Part shown: positions 19,144 to 27,035 of the stretch, piece by piece
How the letters are laid out: every line of letters starts with the position of its first letter
Position numbering within the stretch: the first letter of the stretch is position 1
Assembly (NCBI RefSeq): GCF_001043055.1
Contig: NZ_JYLF01000001.1
Span: forward strand, 682,001 to 746,000
Reading direction: 5' to 3'
DNA: 64,000 nucleotides
Origin: Pseudomonas weihenstephanensis
GTDB taxonomy: Bacteria; Pseudomonadota; Gammaproteobacteria; Pseudomonadales; Pseudomonadaceae
Notes under the pieces: model-generated
Databases searched by the model: none
The model's input: only the letters and a program-made list of their open reading frames with translations
Told to the model about the DNA's origin: nothing
Made by a program: the position numbers and the translations under genes

Positions 19144-19557
19144 ATGTTACCGACCCAGTGTTTATGCACCAACCTGCGGCGCGCCGCCCGTGGCGCCAGC
19201 AAACATTACGACGGCGCCCTTGAAGGCTTCGGAATTAACGTTGCGCAGTATTCACTGCTGAGCAATCTCAAGCGTCTTGAGCAACCGAGTATTTCCAGCC
19301 TGGCAGAGGCTATGGGGCTGGACCGCAGCACCTTGGGCCGTAACTTGCGTGTGCTTGAGGGCGTTGGGCTGGTGAAGCTGTCCGGGGGCGCAGACCAACG
19401 TAATCGTCTGGTGTGCCTGACCGAGACAGGAAATGAGCGTCTGGCTGCTGCCCTGCCTGCGTGGGAAGCCGCACAGCAGCGTTTGATGGATCGCTTGGGT
19501 GAAGAGCGACGTGCGCAGTTGTTGGCGCTATTGGATGAATTGGCCGACCCTGGTTGA
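19144..19557 (+). CDS. MarR/HTH winged-helix transcriptional regulator
   Basis: A 137-residue small regulator with the winged-helix layout of the MarR family: N-terminal dimer helix, FGINVAQYSLLSNLKRLEQPSI, recognition region LAEAMGLDRSTLGRNLRVLEG and wing QRNRLVCLTETG. A CTNLRRAARGASKHYD block opens the domain, and Cys residues at 6 and 8 are noticeable. The ATG at 19144 is the first in-frame start that yields the normal MarR length; the frame upstream overlaps cobS and is not used. It stands 54 bases before an MFS pump, which it probably controls. Confidence 0.85.
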   Translation: MLPTQCLCTNLRRAARGASKHYDGALEGFGINVAQYSLLSNLKRLEQPSISSLAEAMGLDRSTLGRNLRVLEGVGLVKLSGGADQRNRLVCLTETGNERLAAALPAWEAAQQRLMDRLGEERRAQLLALLDELADPG

Positions 19558-19611
19558 AGGTCAGTCGCTTGGGCTTAAATCGAAAGATATACCTGCTCCC
19601 GGAGAACAATA

Positions 19612-20820
19612 ATGACAACGGTGTGGCGTAACAGTGGTTGGGTGTTGCTGGGCAGTGCTTTGATTTTGGCACTGTCTTTAGGTGTCAGGCACGGTTTCGG
19701 GCTGTTTCTGCCGCCCATGAGTGCGCAGTTCGGTTGGGGGCGTGAAGTGTTTGCATTCGCCATCGCCCTGCAAAACTTGATATGGGGCTTGGCTCAGCCG
19801 TTTACCGGAGCCTTGGCAGACCGCTTTGGGGCCGCCAAAGTGGTGATTGTCGGCGGGGTGCTGTACGCCGTCGGTTTATTGCTGATGGGGTTATCGGATT
19901 CGCCGCTGTCGTTGTCGCTGAGCGCCGGTCTATTGATCGGCATTGGCCTGTCTGGCACCTCCTTTTCAGTCATTTTGGGCGTGGTTGGTCGCGCCTTGCC
20001 CCCGCAAAATCGCAGCATGGGCATGGGGATCGCCAGTGCGGCAGGTTCGTTCGGTCAGTTCGCCATGTTGCCCGGTACGCTGGGGCTGATTGGCTGGCTG
20101 GGCTGGTCGGCGGCGCTCTTGGTGCTGGGCCTGTTGGTGGCGCTGATTGTGCCGCTGGTGAGCATGCTCAAGGATCGCCCCATGCCCAAATTGGGCGGCG
20201 AGCAAACGCTTAAAGAAGCCTTGCACGAAGCGTGCAGCCACTCGGGTTTTTGGTTGCTGGCGTTTGGTTTTTTTGTGTGTGGTTTTCAGGTGGTGTTTAT
20301 CGGTATTCATCTGCCAGCCTATCTGGTGGACCAGCATTTACCGGCCACCGTGGGCACTACGGTGCTGGCGCTGATCGGCCTGTTCAACATTTTTGGCACT
20401 TACACGGCTGGCTGGCTAGGCGGGCGTATGTCCAAGCCGCGCTTGTTGACCGGGTTGTATCTGGCCCGCTCAGTGGTGATCGTGCTGTTCTTGTGGGCGC
20501 CGGTTACCCAGTTCAGTGCTTATCTGTTTGGCATGGTCATGGGCTTTCTATGGCTGTCGACAGTACCGCTGACCAACGGCACGGTGGCGACGATGTTTGG
20601 TGTGCGTAACTTGTCGATGCTGGGCGGGATCGTGTTCCTATTTCACCAGCTCGGGGCCTTCCTCGGTGGCTGGCTGGGAGGCGTGGTCTATGATCAAACT
20701 GGCAGTTATGACCTTATCTGGCAGGTTTCGATTGGCCTGAGCCTGTTGGCGGCAGCGCTTAACGTGCCGGTACGCGAACGACCGGTGGCGCGCTTGCAAG
20801 CACAGGAGGGGATGGCATGA
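19612..20820 (+). CDS. MFS transporter
   Basis: A 402-residue inner-membrane protein with twelve predicted helices and the MFS loop motif in GALADRFGAAKVV (after helix 2). The fold and length match a monocarboxylate/oxalate-type or drug MFS carrier; the substrate is not visible. GGAGAAC precedes the ATG. Sits directly behind a MarR regulator and is translationally coupled (ATGA) to a 40-codon reading frame, suggesting a three-gene unit. Confidence 0.88.
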   Translation: MTTVWRNSGWVLLGSALILALSLGVRHGFGLFLPPMSAQFGWGREVFAFAIALQNLIWGLAQPFTGALADRFGAAKVVIVGGVLYAVGLLLMGLSDSPLSLSLSAGLLIGIGLSGTSFSVILGVVGRALPPQNRSMGMGIASAAGSFGQFAMLPGTLGLIGWLGWSAALLVLGLLVALIVPLVSMLKDRPMPKLGGEQTLKEALHEACSHSGFWLLAFGFFVCGFQVVFIGIHLPAYLVDQHLPATVGTTVLALIGLFNIFGTYTAGWLGGRMSKPRLLTGLYLARSVVIVLFLWAPVTQFSAYLFGMVMGFLWLSTVPLTNGTVATMFGVRNLSMLGGIVFLFHQLGAFLGGWLGGVVYDQTGSYDLIWQVSIGLSLLAAALNVPVRERPVARLQAQEGMA

Positions 20821-20939
20821 GTTCAACCTGGCTATGGCTGAGCGGCGTAACTATTGGGTTCGCGTTGCTTGCAGGGGTGTGGTGGGGTTGGCATCAGGGT
20901 GGACTGGCACTCATGCAACTGGGCATGGGGGTTTGCTAG
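20817..20939 (+). CDS. Small membrane peptide coupled to the MFS pump (40 aa)
   Basis: A 40-codon frame starting MSSTWLWLSGVTIGFALLAG and ending GMGVC. It has one hydrophobic segment of about 18 residues (8-25), then Trp-rich WWGWHQGG. Its ATG overlaps the stop of the MFS gene (ATGA) and is preceded by AGGAGGGG at good spacing, which is a near-perfect ribosome site. That combination strongly suggests real translation. Too short for ordinary gene calling. It may be an accessory subunit of the pump, by analogy with small transporter-associated peptides; this is inference. Confidence 0.6.
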   Translation: MSSTWLWLSGVTIGFALLAGVWWGWHQGGLALMQLGMGVC

Positions 20940-20992
20940 GTGGCAACCTGTGCGCGTAAATTCAGAACCGATTCTTTCATTCAAGGATAGCG

Positions 20993-21547
20993 ATGATGCT
21001 CAAACGCTGGATTGCGATGCCCGTGCTGCTGTTAGCGTGCGCAGGTTCTGTCTGGGCGGCCGATTGCCCGCCGCTGCTTGATGGCTCATTGCCCAAGTTG
21101 CGCGCCAAAGAATCAATCGACTTGTGTCAGCGATTCGCGGGCAAGCCCTTGTTGATCGTAAACACCGCAAGTTTTTGCGGTTTTGCCCCTCAATTCAAAG
21201 GGCTTGAGGCTCTGAGTCAGCGGTTCAAGGATCAAGGTTTGGAAGTGATCGGTGTGCCGTCGGATGACTTCAAGCAAGAAGCCAAAGATGGCGAAGAGAC
21301 CGCCAAGGTGTGCTACGTCAATTACGGCGTGACGTTCACCATGACCGACCCACAAAAAGTACGGGGTGCTGATGCGGCGCATTTGTTCAAAGTGCTGGCT
21401 GAGCAAAGCAGTGCGCCGAAGTGGAATTTCTACAAGTACGTGGTGGACCGTCAGGGCAATGTGATTGCCAACTTTTCCAGCCTGACCAAACCGGACAGCC
21501 CGGAACTGATCGAGGCGATTGAACAAGCCATTGCTTCAAAACCTTGA
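20993..21547 (+). CDS. Periplasmic glutathione peroxidase-like protein
   Basis: A 184-residue member of the glutathione/thioredoxin peroxidase family with a Sec signal peptide (cleavage after SVWA, near residue 23). The peroxidatic Cys62 lies in [16 protein letters not shown] and the conserved Trp of the active site in [12 protein letters not shown]. Two more Cys (mature N-terminus DCPPL and CYVNYG) could form a disulfide. Unlike cytosolic BtuE types it is exported, so it would act on peroxides in the periplasm. An ATG directly after the first is in frame. Convergent with the FadL-type gene, sharing a terminator. Confidence 0.87.
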   Translation: MMLKRWIAMPVLLLACAGSVWAADCPPLLDGSLPKLRAKESIDLCQRFAGKPLLIVNTASFCGFAPQFKGLEALSQRFKDQGLEVIGVPSDDFKQEAKDGEETAKVCYVNYGVTFTMTDPQKVRGADAAHLFKVLAEQSSAPKWNFYKYVVDRQGNVIANFSSLTKPDSPELIEAIEQAIASKP

Positions 21548-21558
21548 GTCGGCGCCAT

Positions 21559-21598
21559 TAAAAATCCCCGCTCTCGTGACCGAGGCGGGGATTTTTTA
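21559..21598. terminator. Bidirectional terminator between gpx-like and fadL-like genes
   Basis: Stem AAATCCCCGC / GCGGGGATTT with flanking A and T runs, between two convergent genes. Confidence 0.9.
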
Positions 21599-21632
21599 TT
21601 TCAGCAGGCGAGGGGTTGAGGCTCGTTGCGAA

Positions 21633-22913
21633 TTAGAACTTGTAGGTTGCGCCTACTGCAAAGCCGTTAGCGCTGTTTTCATATTTGGCGCTGTAGCTGT
21701 TGATGCCTTTGGTGTCATTGACTTTGACTGACTCTTCTTTGAGGTAAGAGTAAGCCGCGTCGATGGTCAGGTCGTCGGTGACGGCATAACCAGCACCCAA
21801 GCTGAAGATTGTCCGGTCGCCGGTAGGAATACGTGGCGAGCGGTTAGTGTTGTTGGTAGGCGACTGATCCCAGGTTAGGCCGGTACGCAATACCCACTGC
21901 TTGTTCAACTGATACGACGTACCGATAGCGTAAGCCCAGGTGTCGTGCCAGTTTTGTTCTTCTTTGATGGTGCTGAATGCAGCCGCACCGCCAAACCCGG
22001 CGTTGGCTACGGTCACGCCTTCGTTCTTGACGGTAATGTCTTTCAGGCGGCTCCAGCGAGTCCAGGTAGAACCGGCATACACTTTCCAGGCATCAGACAG
22101 GTCTTGTGTGACAGACAGATCCCAGGACTCTGGGGTGTCGATCGACAGGGAAGCGTCATAACGATTGCTTTTCAGAATTTGAGCCGGAGTGCCTGGACCT
22201 GCTTCGATGTCAGTGTGGCCCTTGAGCTTATAGCTGACTTTGGAGTGGTAGGTCAGGCCAACGCGGGTGGTGTCTGTCGCTTGCACCAAAACACCGGCAT
22301 TGAAACCAAAGGCAGTGTCGTCACCTTTGATCTTGACGTGGGTTTCGGGCAGTCCGCGAGCCAGTGGCAGATCGGACTCTAATTTGCCGGAAATTCGGTT
22401 GAATGTCGGGCCGAAACCTATCGAAACTTTGTCGTTGAACGCGTAGCTGATGGTCGGTTGGAACGTCACAACAGCGACATCACTGGTGCTGCCGAATGCA
22501 CGGCCCGGGAAGTCACTTTTGTACTCGGTTGCCAAACCAAACGGGGCATACAAGCCAAAACCGACGGCCCACTGATCGTTAAGACGGTTGGTGTAAAAGC
22601 CCATAGGTACGCCGGTGAACGGCACCATGTCACCTTTGTTGCGGCCTTTGAGGTTACTGCGCTCATCTTTGATGTCAGTGGAGGCATCAATTACAGCGAT
22701 ACCGCCGGTCACTTGCTGACCTTGCAGACGGGACATACCGGCAGGGTTACCAAACACGGTGCTTGCATCATCAGCGGAAGACGAACGACCTGCGAAACCG
22801 GTCCCCATACCGCTGACGCTTTGTTCGTTGAGGGCGAAGCCACTTGCGAAAATCTGGCTGGAAGCCAAAGTGACGGCGAGGCTAAGTGTGGTCTTGAGCA
22901 TTACTTTTTTCAT
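21633..22913 (-). CDS. FadL/OmpP1 family outer-membrane transport protein
   Basis: A 426-residue outer-membrane beta-barrel for hydrophobic compounds such as long-chain fatty acids. The signal peptide ends near QIFASG, and the mature start GFALNEQSVSGMGTGFAGRSS with STVFGNPAGMSRL is the FadL N-terminal plug signature. The barrel ends in a terminal Phe (GATYKF), as required by the BAM machinery. ATG at 22913 follows AAGGAGTTC. The leader has a palindrome GTAGGACAATCCTAC near 23004-23018 that may be an operator. Confidence 0.92.
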   Translation of the reverse strand: MKKVMLKTTLSLAVTLASSQIFASGFALNEQSVSGMGTGFAGRSSSADDASTVFGNPAGMSRLQGQQVTGGIAVIDASTDIKDERSNLKGRNKGDMVPFTGVPMGFYTNRLNDQWAVGFGLYAPFGLATEYKSDFPGRAFGSTSDVAVVTFQPTISYAFNDKVSIGFGPTFNRISGKLESDLPLARGLPETHVKIKGDDTAFGFNAGVLVQATDTTRVGLTYHSKVSYKLKGHTDIEAGPGTPAQILKSNRYDASLSIDTPESWDLSVTQDLSDAWKVYAGSTWTRWSRLKDITVKNEGVTVANAGFGGAAAFSTIKEEQNWHDTWAYAIGTSYQLNKQWVLRTGLTWDQSPTNNTNRSPRIPTGDRTIFSLGAGYAVTDDLTIDAAYSYLKEESVKVNDTKGINSYSAKYENSANGFAVGATYKF

Positions 22914-23003
22914 TATTAGAACTCCTTTTGATCACCGGATGGAAAGCTACCAACATTTTTGTTTAAGCGCTATAGGCCAAATCGAAGGAGATAGCGTGTT
23001 TTT

Positions 23004-23018
23004 GTAGGACAATCCTAC
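23004..23018. promoter_or_regulatory. Palindrome upstream of the FadL-type gene
   Basis: Arms GTAGGA and TCCTAC around a CAA spacer, about 90 bases before the minus-strand start at 22913. It may be an operator; no regulator is identified. Confidence 0.35.
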
Positions 23019-23061
23019 CGGTTTTAGGTCTTTTTCTGATTGGATGTAGCGGTTGAAAATC

Positions 23062-23541
23062 TCAAGCCACGTGGTTGAGAGGTGTTACGCAGATGCGCCA
23101 GGCATCGATGAAGTCACGTAAACGTCCTTGTGGTTCAAAGGCTTGGCGCCAAATTCTGGCCATACCCAACACATCCTCACGTTCCGGGATGATGGCTTTT
23201 TGCTCTTCAATCAACAGCCAGGCAATGGCGGTGGCGTAGCGTAAATTCACGGTCAGTTCTAAATGCGGGCTGCATAAAAAAGCGTGTTGGCTGGCGAGGC
23301 CGCGAACCTGACTCGCCAAATCCGGATCGTGGGCCAGGTAGTCATCCCATAACGCGGCATGGCGAAGTTCGCGAATACAGTAAAGGCCGTGGTCGCGTCG
23401 GTCGTGCAGGGCTGACCCCAAATGTGACTGGCTGGCAGCAATACCCAGCAACAAAGCTTCTGCATTTGGGTTGTTAAGACCCAAGTAGAGAAGTGTTGGC
23501 CGAATCACATACTGGTTCAATTCCTTGGCAGCGATACCCAT
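23062..23541 (-). CDS. Lysozyme-fold-like protein lacking the catalytic Glu (159 aa)
   Basis: A 159-residue soluble protein. Its layout, VIRPTLLYLGL, then AEALLLGIAASQSHLG, then HGLYCIREL with LWDDYL, then LRYATAIAW, then ARIWRQAF and RDFIDAWR, follows a phage-type family I recall as having the consensus LLLGTAAxESxLG...GxxQMEPAT...YATAMxRxxY...YWKxxYNT. In that family the Glu of AAxES is the presumed catalytic residue; here the position reads Gln38, and the QMEPAT block is degenerate. So it may be a domesticated, inactive relative. No signal peptide. The ATG at 23541 has GAGGA at six bases; the longer open frame to 23718 has no good start. Confidence 0.6.
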   Translation of the reverse strand: MGIAAKELNQYVIRPTLLYLGLNNPNAEALLLGIAASQSHLGSALHDRRDHGLYCIRELRHAALWDDYLAHDPDLASQVRGLASQHAFLCSPHLELTVNLRYATAIAWLLIEEQKAIIPEREDVLGMARIWRQAFEPQGRLRDFIDAWRICVTPLNHVA

Positions 23542-23756
23542 AGCGTCCTCGACACCTGAAAATGGTCGGCGACACCCAAGGGCTTGGCAGCAATGAGTCG
23601 GGAGGGTTCGCCGTAAACGGCACAGGCCGCTTGAGTTGAAGTGTAGTGTCATATCTTTGCTGTAAAGGACTGTTTTTAAAACATTTGCAGCTTCGATGTG
23701 TCGGCTATATACCCGCAAGTAATTAAATCATGCTGGATATTTCGTAAATAGCAGGC

Positions 23757-23792
23757 AACAAAAAGCCCTGCTATTGAGGCAGGGCTTGTTGT
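23757..23792 (-). terminator. Terminator of the DUF3509-like gene
   Basis: Arms AAGCCCTGC / GCAGGGCTT around a short loop; read on the minus strand the hairpin is followed by a T-run. It lies 20 bases after the minus-strand gene that ends at 23812 and separates it from the next minus-strand gene. Confidence 0.85.
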
Positions 23793-23811
23793 ATAGACGC
23801 TTACTGCGTGA

Positions 23812-24036
23812 TCAGGCGATGAGTGCCTGACGAGTACGTTCGATCACAGCTTGCAGGGGTTCTGCGCTGGAGTATTGATCGGGGTACAGGCGTTCGCTGT
23901 GACGTGCGATACCGTGTTCGTTGACCAGCGTGAAGCTGAAGCAGCCTTTGCGAGCGGCCATAATCAGGCAGTTCATTGGAGCGAAGGCGTTGGTTAGGGT
24001 GCGAATGGCATCCTGAGTATGGATTTGAGTAGACAT
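23812..24036 (-). CDS. Small DUF3509-like protein (74 aa)
   Basis: A 74-residue soluble protein: MSTQIHTQDAIRTLTNAFAP, then beta-strand blocks with CLIMAARKGCFSFTLVNEHG, then a C-terminal helix (LQAVIERTRQALIA). The alternation AFAP / DG-like turn / FTL..EHG / helix is reminiscent of the DUF3509 family found in Pseudomonas, but the match is from memory and moderate. The ATG at 24036 follows AGGAACACC. Own terminator right after its end, so it is a single-gene unit. Function unknown. Confidence 0.7.
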   Translation of the reverse strand: MSTQIHTQDAIRTLTNAFAPMNCLIMAARKGCFSFTLVNEHGIARHSERLYPDQYSSAEPLQAVIERTRQALIA

Positions 24037-25048
24037 AGTTATTAGGTGTTCCTACAAATGACACGGATATGATCCGCGCAACGTTAAAACGTTCCAGTGA
24101 CGTCGGGCCATCTTTGGCGGGACGAAGAACCTGACTGGAACAAAGCCGCCAGTTGGAGCGCATTTAAGTTGTAGCGCTTGGGCTGGCAGGTAGGTACTTA
24201 GGAGGGCAGGCAATCACAACAAGAGCTAAGGTTCCGTGCTCGGGGTGAAGATCCTGATCAATTTGCAGGTTGGTTCGGTCAGAGTAAAAGAACTTCGCGA
24301 TACCCTTTGTGTTTGTTCAAAGGCTGTATCGTCGCAAGATTTACCTGGAAACCATCGAGGGGGTCGATCCCATGTGCCTTGGCTCGTCTTCTCTTTAGGG
24401 AAGGTGACCATGAGGGGATTTGTTCAACCCGAATTGACTTTCAGCTTGGTACTAACGCTGCGGATACTAACGGCTTGAAAATTTAAACGCAAGTGTGTTA
24501 GCAAAATACTTTTTGGAGTCACTCCAAATCAGCGTCCGATCAGAGCCTCGCACGGCTCCTCAGTCAGCGTTATGTATCAGAGTGGGGTGCCGCTAGTCGG
24601 TTTCTGACAATATTCCAGTGTTGTGGATGGCCTTTTAGGTCCTTACATCCTGATGAGAAGGCTGTGCCCGCTGGCGATGCAGTCCTACAGAATTTAGTGG
24701 TTATAAGGCCATATCCTGCTTCTCAATGTGAACTTGTGCACATTTGCAGTGCGCTGCGTCAGTTCGCCACACAACCGCGAGCAAGCCTTCGCTTAGCCTG
24801 TTATGCAAATTTAAGTCAATGAAAAACATCGTTTTTTTTAATTGGTGAAAAAATCGTCAGTTTGACCTTAGGCCCCGTAGGGTGGGGGTTTGCGGGAGTT
24901 AAAAGAGGGTTGTCCACTGACTTATCCACAGGATCTGTGGATTGTCCCAAGCGCTTGCTCTAGATCGCGGGTGTAGACTTTTTTCGACTTTACCCAAACG
25001 AAAAAAGGAGTAGAGTGGCGCGCCTTCTGTTCTGCCCCACAGTGTTCT
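24037..25048. other. 1-kb gene-poor region
   Basis: About 1 kb with no convincing gene on either strand. Short open frames (for example 24236-24478) lack ribosome sites and coding bias. The left part carries the promoter of the DUF3509-like gene and a small palindrome AACGTTAAAACGTT near 24080. Around 24790-24860 the sequence is A/T-rich (runs of A and an eight-T tract). It ends with the DnaA-box cluster at 24910-24944 and the promoter of the Sel1-like gene. A non-coding RNA is possible but none was recognised. Confidence 0.5.
24910..24944. promoter_or_regulatory. DnaA-box cluster / palindrome
   Basis: TTATCCACA at 24922-24930 is an exact match to the strong DnaA box. Five bases later TGTGGATTG (24936-24944) is its inverted near-copy, so the two form a palindrome ATCCACA-ggatc-TGTGGAT. 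A weaker box TTGTCCACT lies at 24910-24918. An A/T-rich stretch is 60-120 bases to the left. Binding by DnaA is inferred from sequence only. Confidence 0.55.
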
Positions 25049-25372
25049 ATGAAGTTTCGTTCAAACTCTGCCTCTGTTACTCCGGCTGGCTCTCCAGCTG
25101 AAGCGCCAAAACGGTTTTCTCTGCGCGTGGCTATCTGGCTATTGGATAACCCACGGCTGGGTGCGAACCCCAGCGTCAAGCATGTGGCCGGTCATCTACT
25201 CAAACAACCTGCACGTCAAGGCGTGGTGCTGGCGCAAAGCCGTCTCGGCCAATTGATGTGCCGCGATTGCGGCAGTGCCCGCGATCAGCGCATTGGGCAG
25301 GCGCTACTCCGGCATGCCGCGCGGGCAGGTGACCAGAGCGCTCAGCAAGAACTCAACAAGATCGAAGACTGA
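25049..25372 (+). CDS. Sel1-repeat-like small protein
   Basis: A 107-residue soluble, basic protein. After a Ser/Pro/Ala-rich start (residues 1-22) it has RVAIWLLDNPRLGANPSVKHVAGHLLKQPA and ends in a helix-turn-helix block, ARDQRIGQALLRHAARAGDQ, which reads like one Sel1/TPR-type repeat. A CRDCGSARD knuckle in the middle is unusual for Sel1 repeats. The family is seen next to rmuC in other pseudomonads, as far as I recall. Its leader holds the DnaA-box palindrome about 105 bases upstream. Function unknown. Confidence 0.75.
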   Translation: MKFRSNSASVTPAGSPAEAPKRFSLRVAIWLLDNPRLGANPSVKHVAGHLLKQPARQGVVLAQSRLGQLMCRDCGSARDQRIGQALLRHAARAGDQSAQQELNKIED

Positions 25373-25430
25373 GCTGTCTTCGACTCGCCAGCTTGGTTAA
25401 CCTTGCTCTTTTACCTCGTGTGGAGGGGTC

Positions 25431-26909
25431 ATGGCCCTGGACTTGAACAGCCTTTTGCTGGGCTTGGCAGTGGCAGGCGTGCCGTTGTTGGCGTTTATCT
25501 GGCAGTTGCAACGTCGAGCCAGCGCGTTAAACGCTGAACGCACGCTGCTGGATGAGCGGCTGAGCATGGCGCAACTGGCCCAAGAGGGCCTCAACGCGCA
25601 ACTGGATGCCAGTCGAGACGAGATCAGTGATCTGGGCCAGGCCAATGCCGCCAAACAGGCCGAGCTGGCCGCACTGCGCCGTGAAGTTGAGCTGTTGCAG
25701 CTTGAACGTGACAACGCACGGGATGCCGCCCATGCCTGGAACCTTGAGCGGGCGCAAAAGGAAGTCGAACTGCGCAGGCTTGATGCTCAAGTGGCTGCGC
25801 AGGCGGCCGAGTTGCGTGAGCAGCAAGAAAGCCATCAACAGCGTCTCAGTGATCTGCAAGGCTCGCGTGATGAGTTGCGCGCGCAGTTCGCGGAGCTGGC
25901 CAGCAAGATTTTCGATGAGCGCGAGCAGCGCTTTGCCGAGACCAGTAACGAGCGCCTGGGGCAACTGCTTGACCCCCTCAAAGAGCGCATTCAGTCGTTT
26001 GAAAAGCGCGTTGAGGAGAGTTATCAGCAAGAAGCGCGCGAACGCTTCTCGCTGGGCAAGGAGCTGGAGCGCCTTCAGCAACTGAACCTGCGATTGAGCG
26101 ATGAAGCCACCAACCTTACCCGGGCACTCAAAGGCCAGAAAACCCAGGGCAACTGGGGTGAACTGATTCTGGAACGCGTGCTGGAGCACGCGGGGCTGGA
26201 GAAGGGCCGCGAATACCAGACGCAAGTCAGCCTCAAGGGCCCGGATGGCGAACGCTTTCAGCCGGACGTGCTGATCATGCTGCCGGGTAACAAGCAGGTG
26301 GTGGTCGATTCCAAGGTCAGCCTCACGGCGTACCAGCAGTTTGTAGGCGCCGATGATGAGGTGATTGGGCAGTCAGCGCTCAAGCAGCATGTGCTCTCGC
26401 TGCGTAACCACGTCAAAGGGCTGGCCGGTAAAGACTATAAGCGCCTCGAAGGGCTGCACAGCCTGGACTTTGTGTTGTTGTTCGTCCCGATAGAAGCGGC
26501 GTTTTCCGCCGCTTTGCAGGCTGAGCCGAACCTGTTTCAAGAGGCGTTTGATCGCAATATCGTGATCGTCAGCCCTACCACGTTGCTGGCGACACTGCGG
26601 GTGATCGACAGCCTGTGGAAGCAGGAGCGACAAAGCCAGAATGCGCGGGAGATTGCAGAGCGGGCGGGTTGGTTGTACGACAAGTTCGTGCTGTTTATTC
26701 AGGATCTGGATGAGGTCGGCAACCGCTTGCAGCAACTGGACAAGGCCTACGCCGCCGCGCGTAACAAGTTGACCGATGGGCGTGGCAACCTGGTGAGTCG
26801 CAGCGAACAGCTCAAATTGTTAGGTGCGCGGGCCAGTAAAAGTTTGCCGGCCGACCTGCTGGAGCGCGCCATGACCGATGTCGATGGTGTGGCGCACCCG
26901 GCAGAATAA
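25431..26909 (+). CDS. rmuC: DNA recombination protein RmuC
   Basis: A 492-residue protein with an N-terminal membrane anchor (residues 5-25), a long coiled coil (about 30-200, rich in Ala, Glu, Leu, Gln, Arg), and the RmuC nuclease-like domain (about 220-420) with GNWGELILERVLEHAGLEKGREY, QPDVLIMLPGNKQVVVDSKVSL and LDFVLLFVPIEAAF. The D and K of the PD-(D/E)xK-like core (DVLI and VDSKVS) are there. In E. coli loss of RmuC raises inversion between short repeats. The start ATG follows GGAGGGGTC. Normal length. Confidence 0.94.
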   Translation: MALDLNSLLLGLAVAGVPLLAFIWQLQRRASALNAERTLLDERLSMAQLAQEGLNAQLDASRDEISDLGQANAAKQAELAALRREVELLQLERDNARDAAHAWNLERAQKEVELRRLDAQVAAQAAELREQQESHQQRLSDLQGSRDELRAQFAELASKIFDEREQRFAETSNERLGQLLDPLKERIQSFEKRVEESYQQEARERFSLGKELERLQQLNLRLSDEATNLTRALKGQKTQGNWGELILERVLEHAGLEKGREYQTQVSLKGPDGERFQPDVLIMLPGNKQVVVDSKVSLTAYQQFVGADDEVIGQSALKQHVLSLRNHVKGLAGKDYKRLEGLHSLDFVLLFVPIEAAFSAALQAEPNLFQEAFDRNIVIVSPTTLLATLRVIDSLWKQERQSQNAREIAERAGWLYDKFVLFIQDLDEVGNRLQQLDKAYAAARNKLTDGRGNLVSRSEQLKLLGARASKSLPADLLERAMTDVDGVAHPAE

Positions 26910-26920
26910 TGAGAGATAAC

Positions 26921-27018
26921 GCCGTAGCCGACGTCCGGTTGGGCAGTGAGTGGTTGTTTCTGGGGCGCCGTGTTGAACGCCCGCCCGCCGCCGCGTGTGG
27001 CTCGTCAGCGGCTACGGG
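26921..27018. repeat. REP-like inverted repeat between rmuC and the hybrid kinase gene
   Basis: Arms CCGTAGCCG (26922-26930) and CGGCTACGG (27009-27017) flank an 80-base segment between convergent genes. The right arm is part of CTCGTCAGCGGCTAC, also seen at 448-463. Confidence 0.5.
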
Positions 27019-27035
27019 CCTTACTGAACGCCGTC

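Noticed and set aside
23542-23718. N-terminal extension of the lysozyme-like gene
   Set aside because: Cys/Arg-rich, unlike the rest, with no ribosome site; the ATG at 23541 has one.
24236-24478. 80-codon plus-strand frame in the 1-kb gap
   Set aside because: No ribosome site, poor codon character, no recognisable motif.
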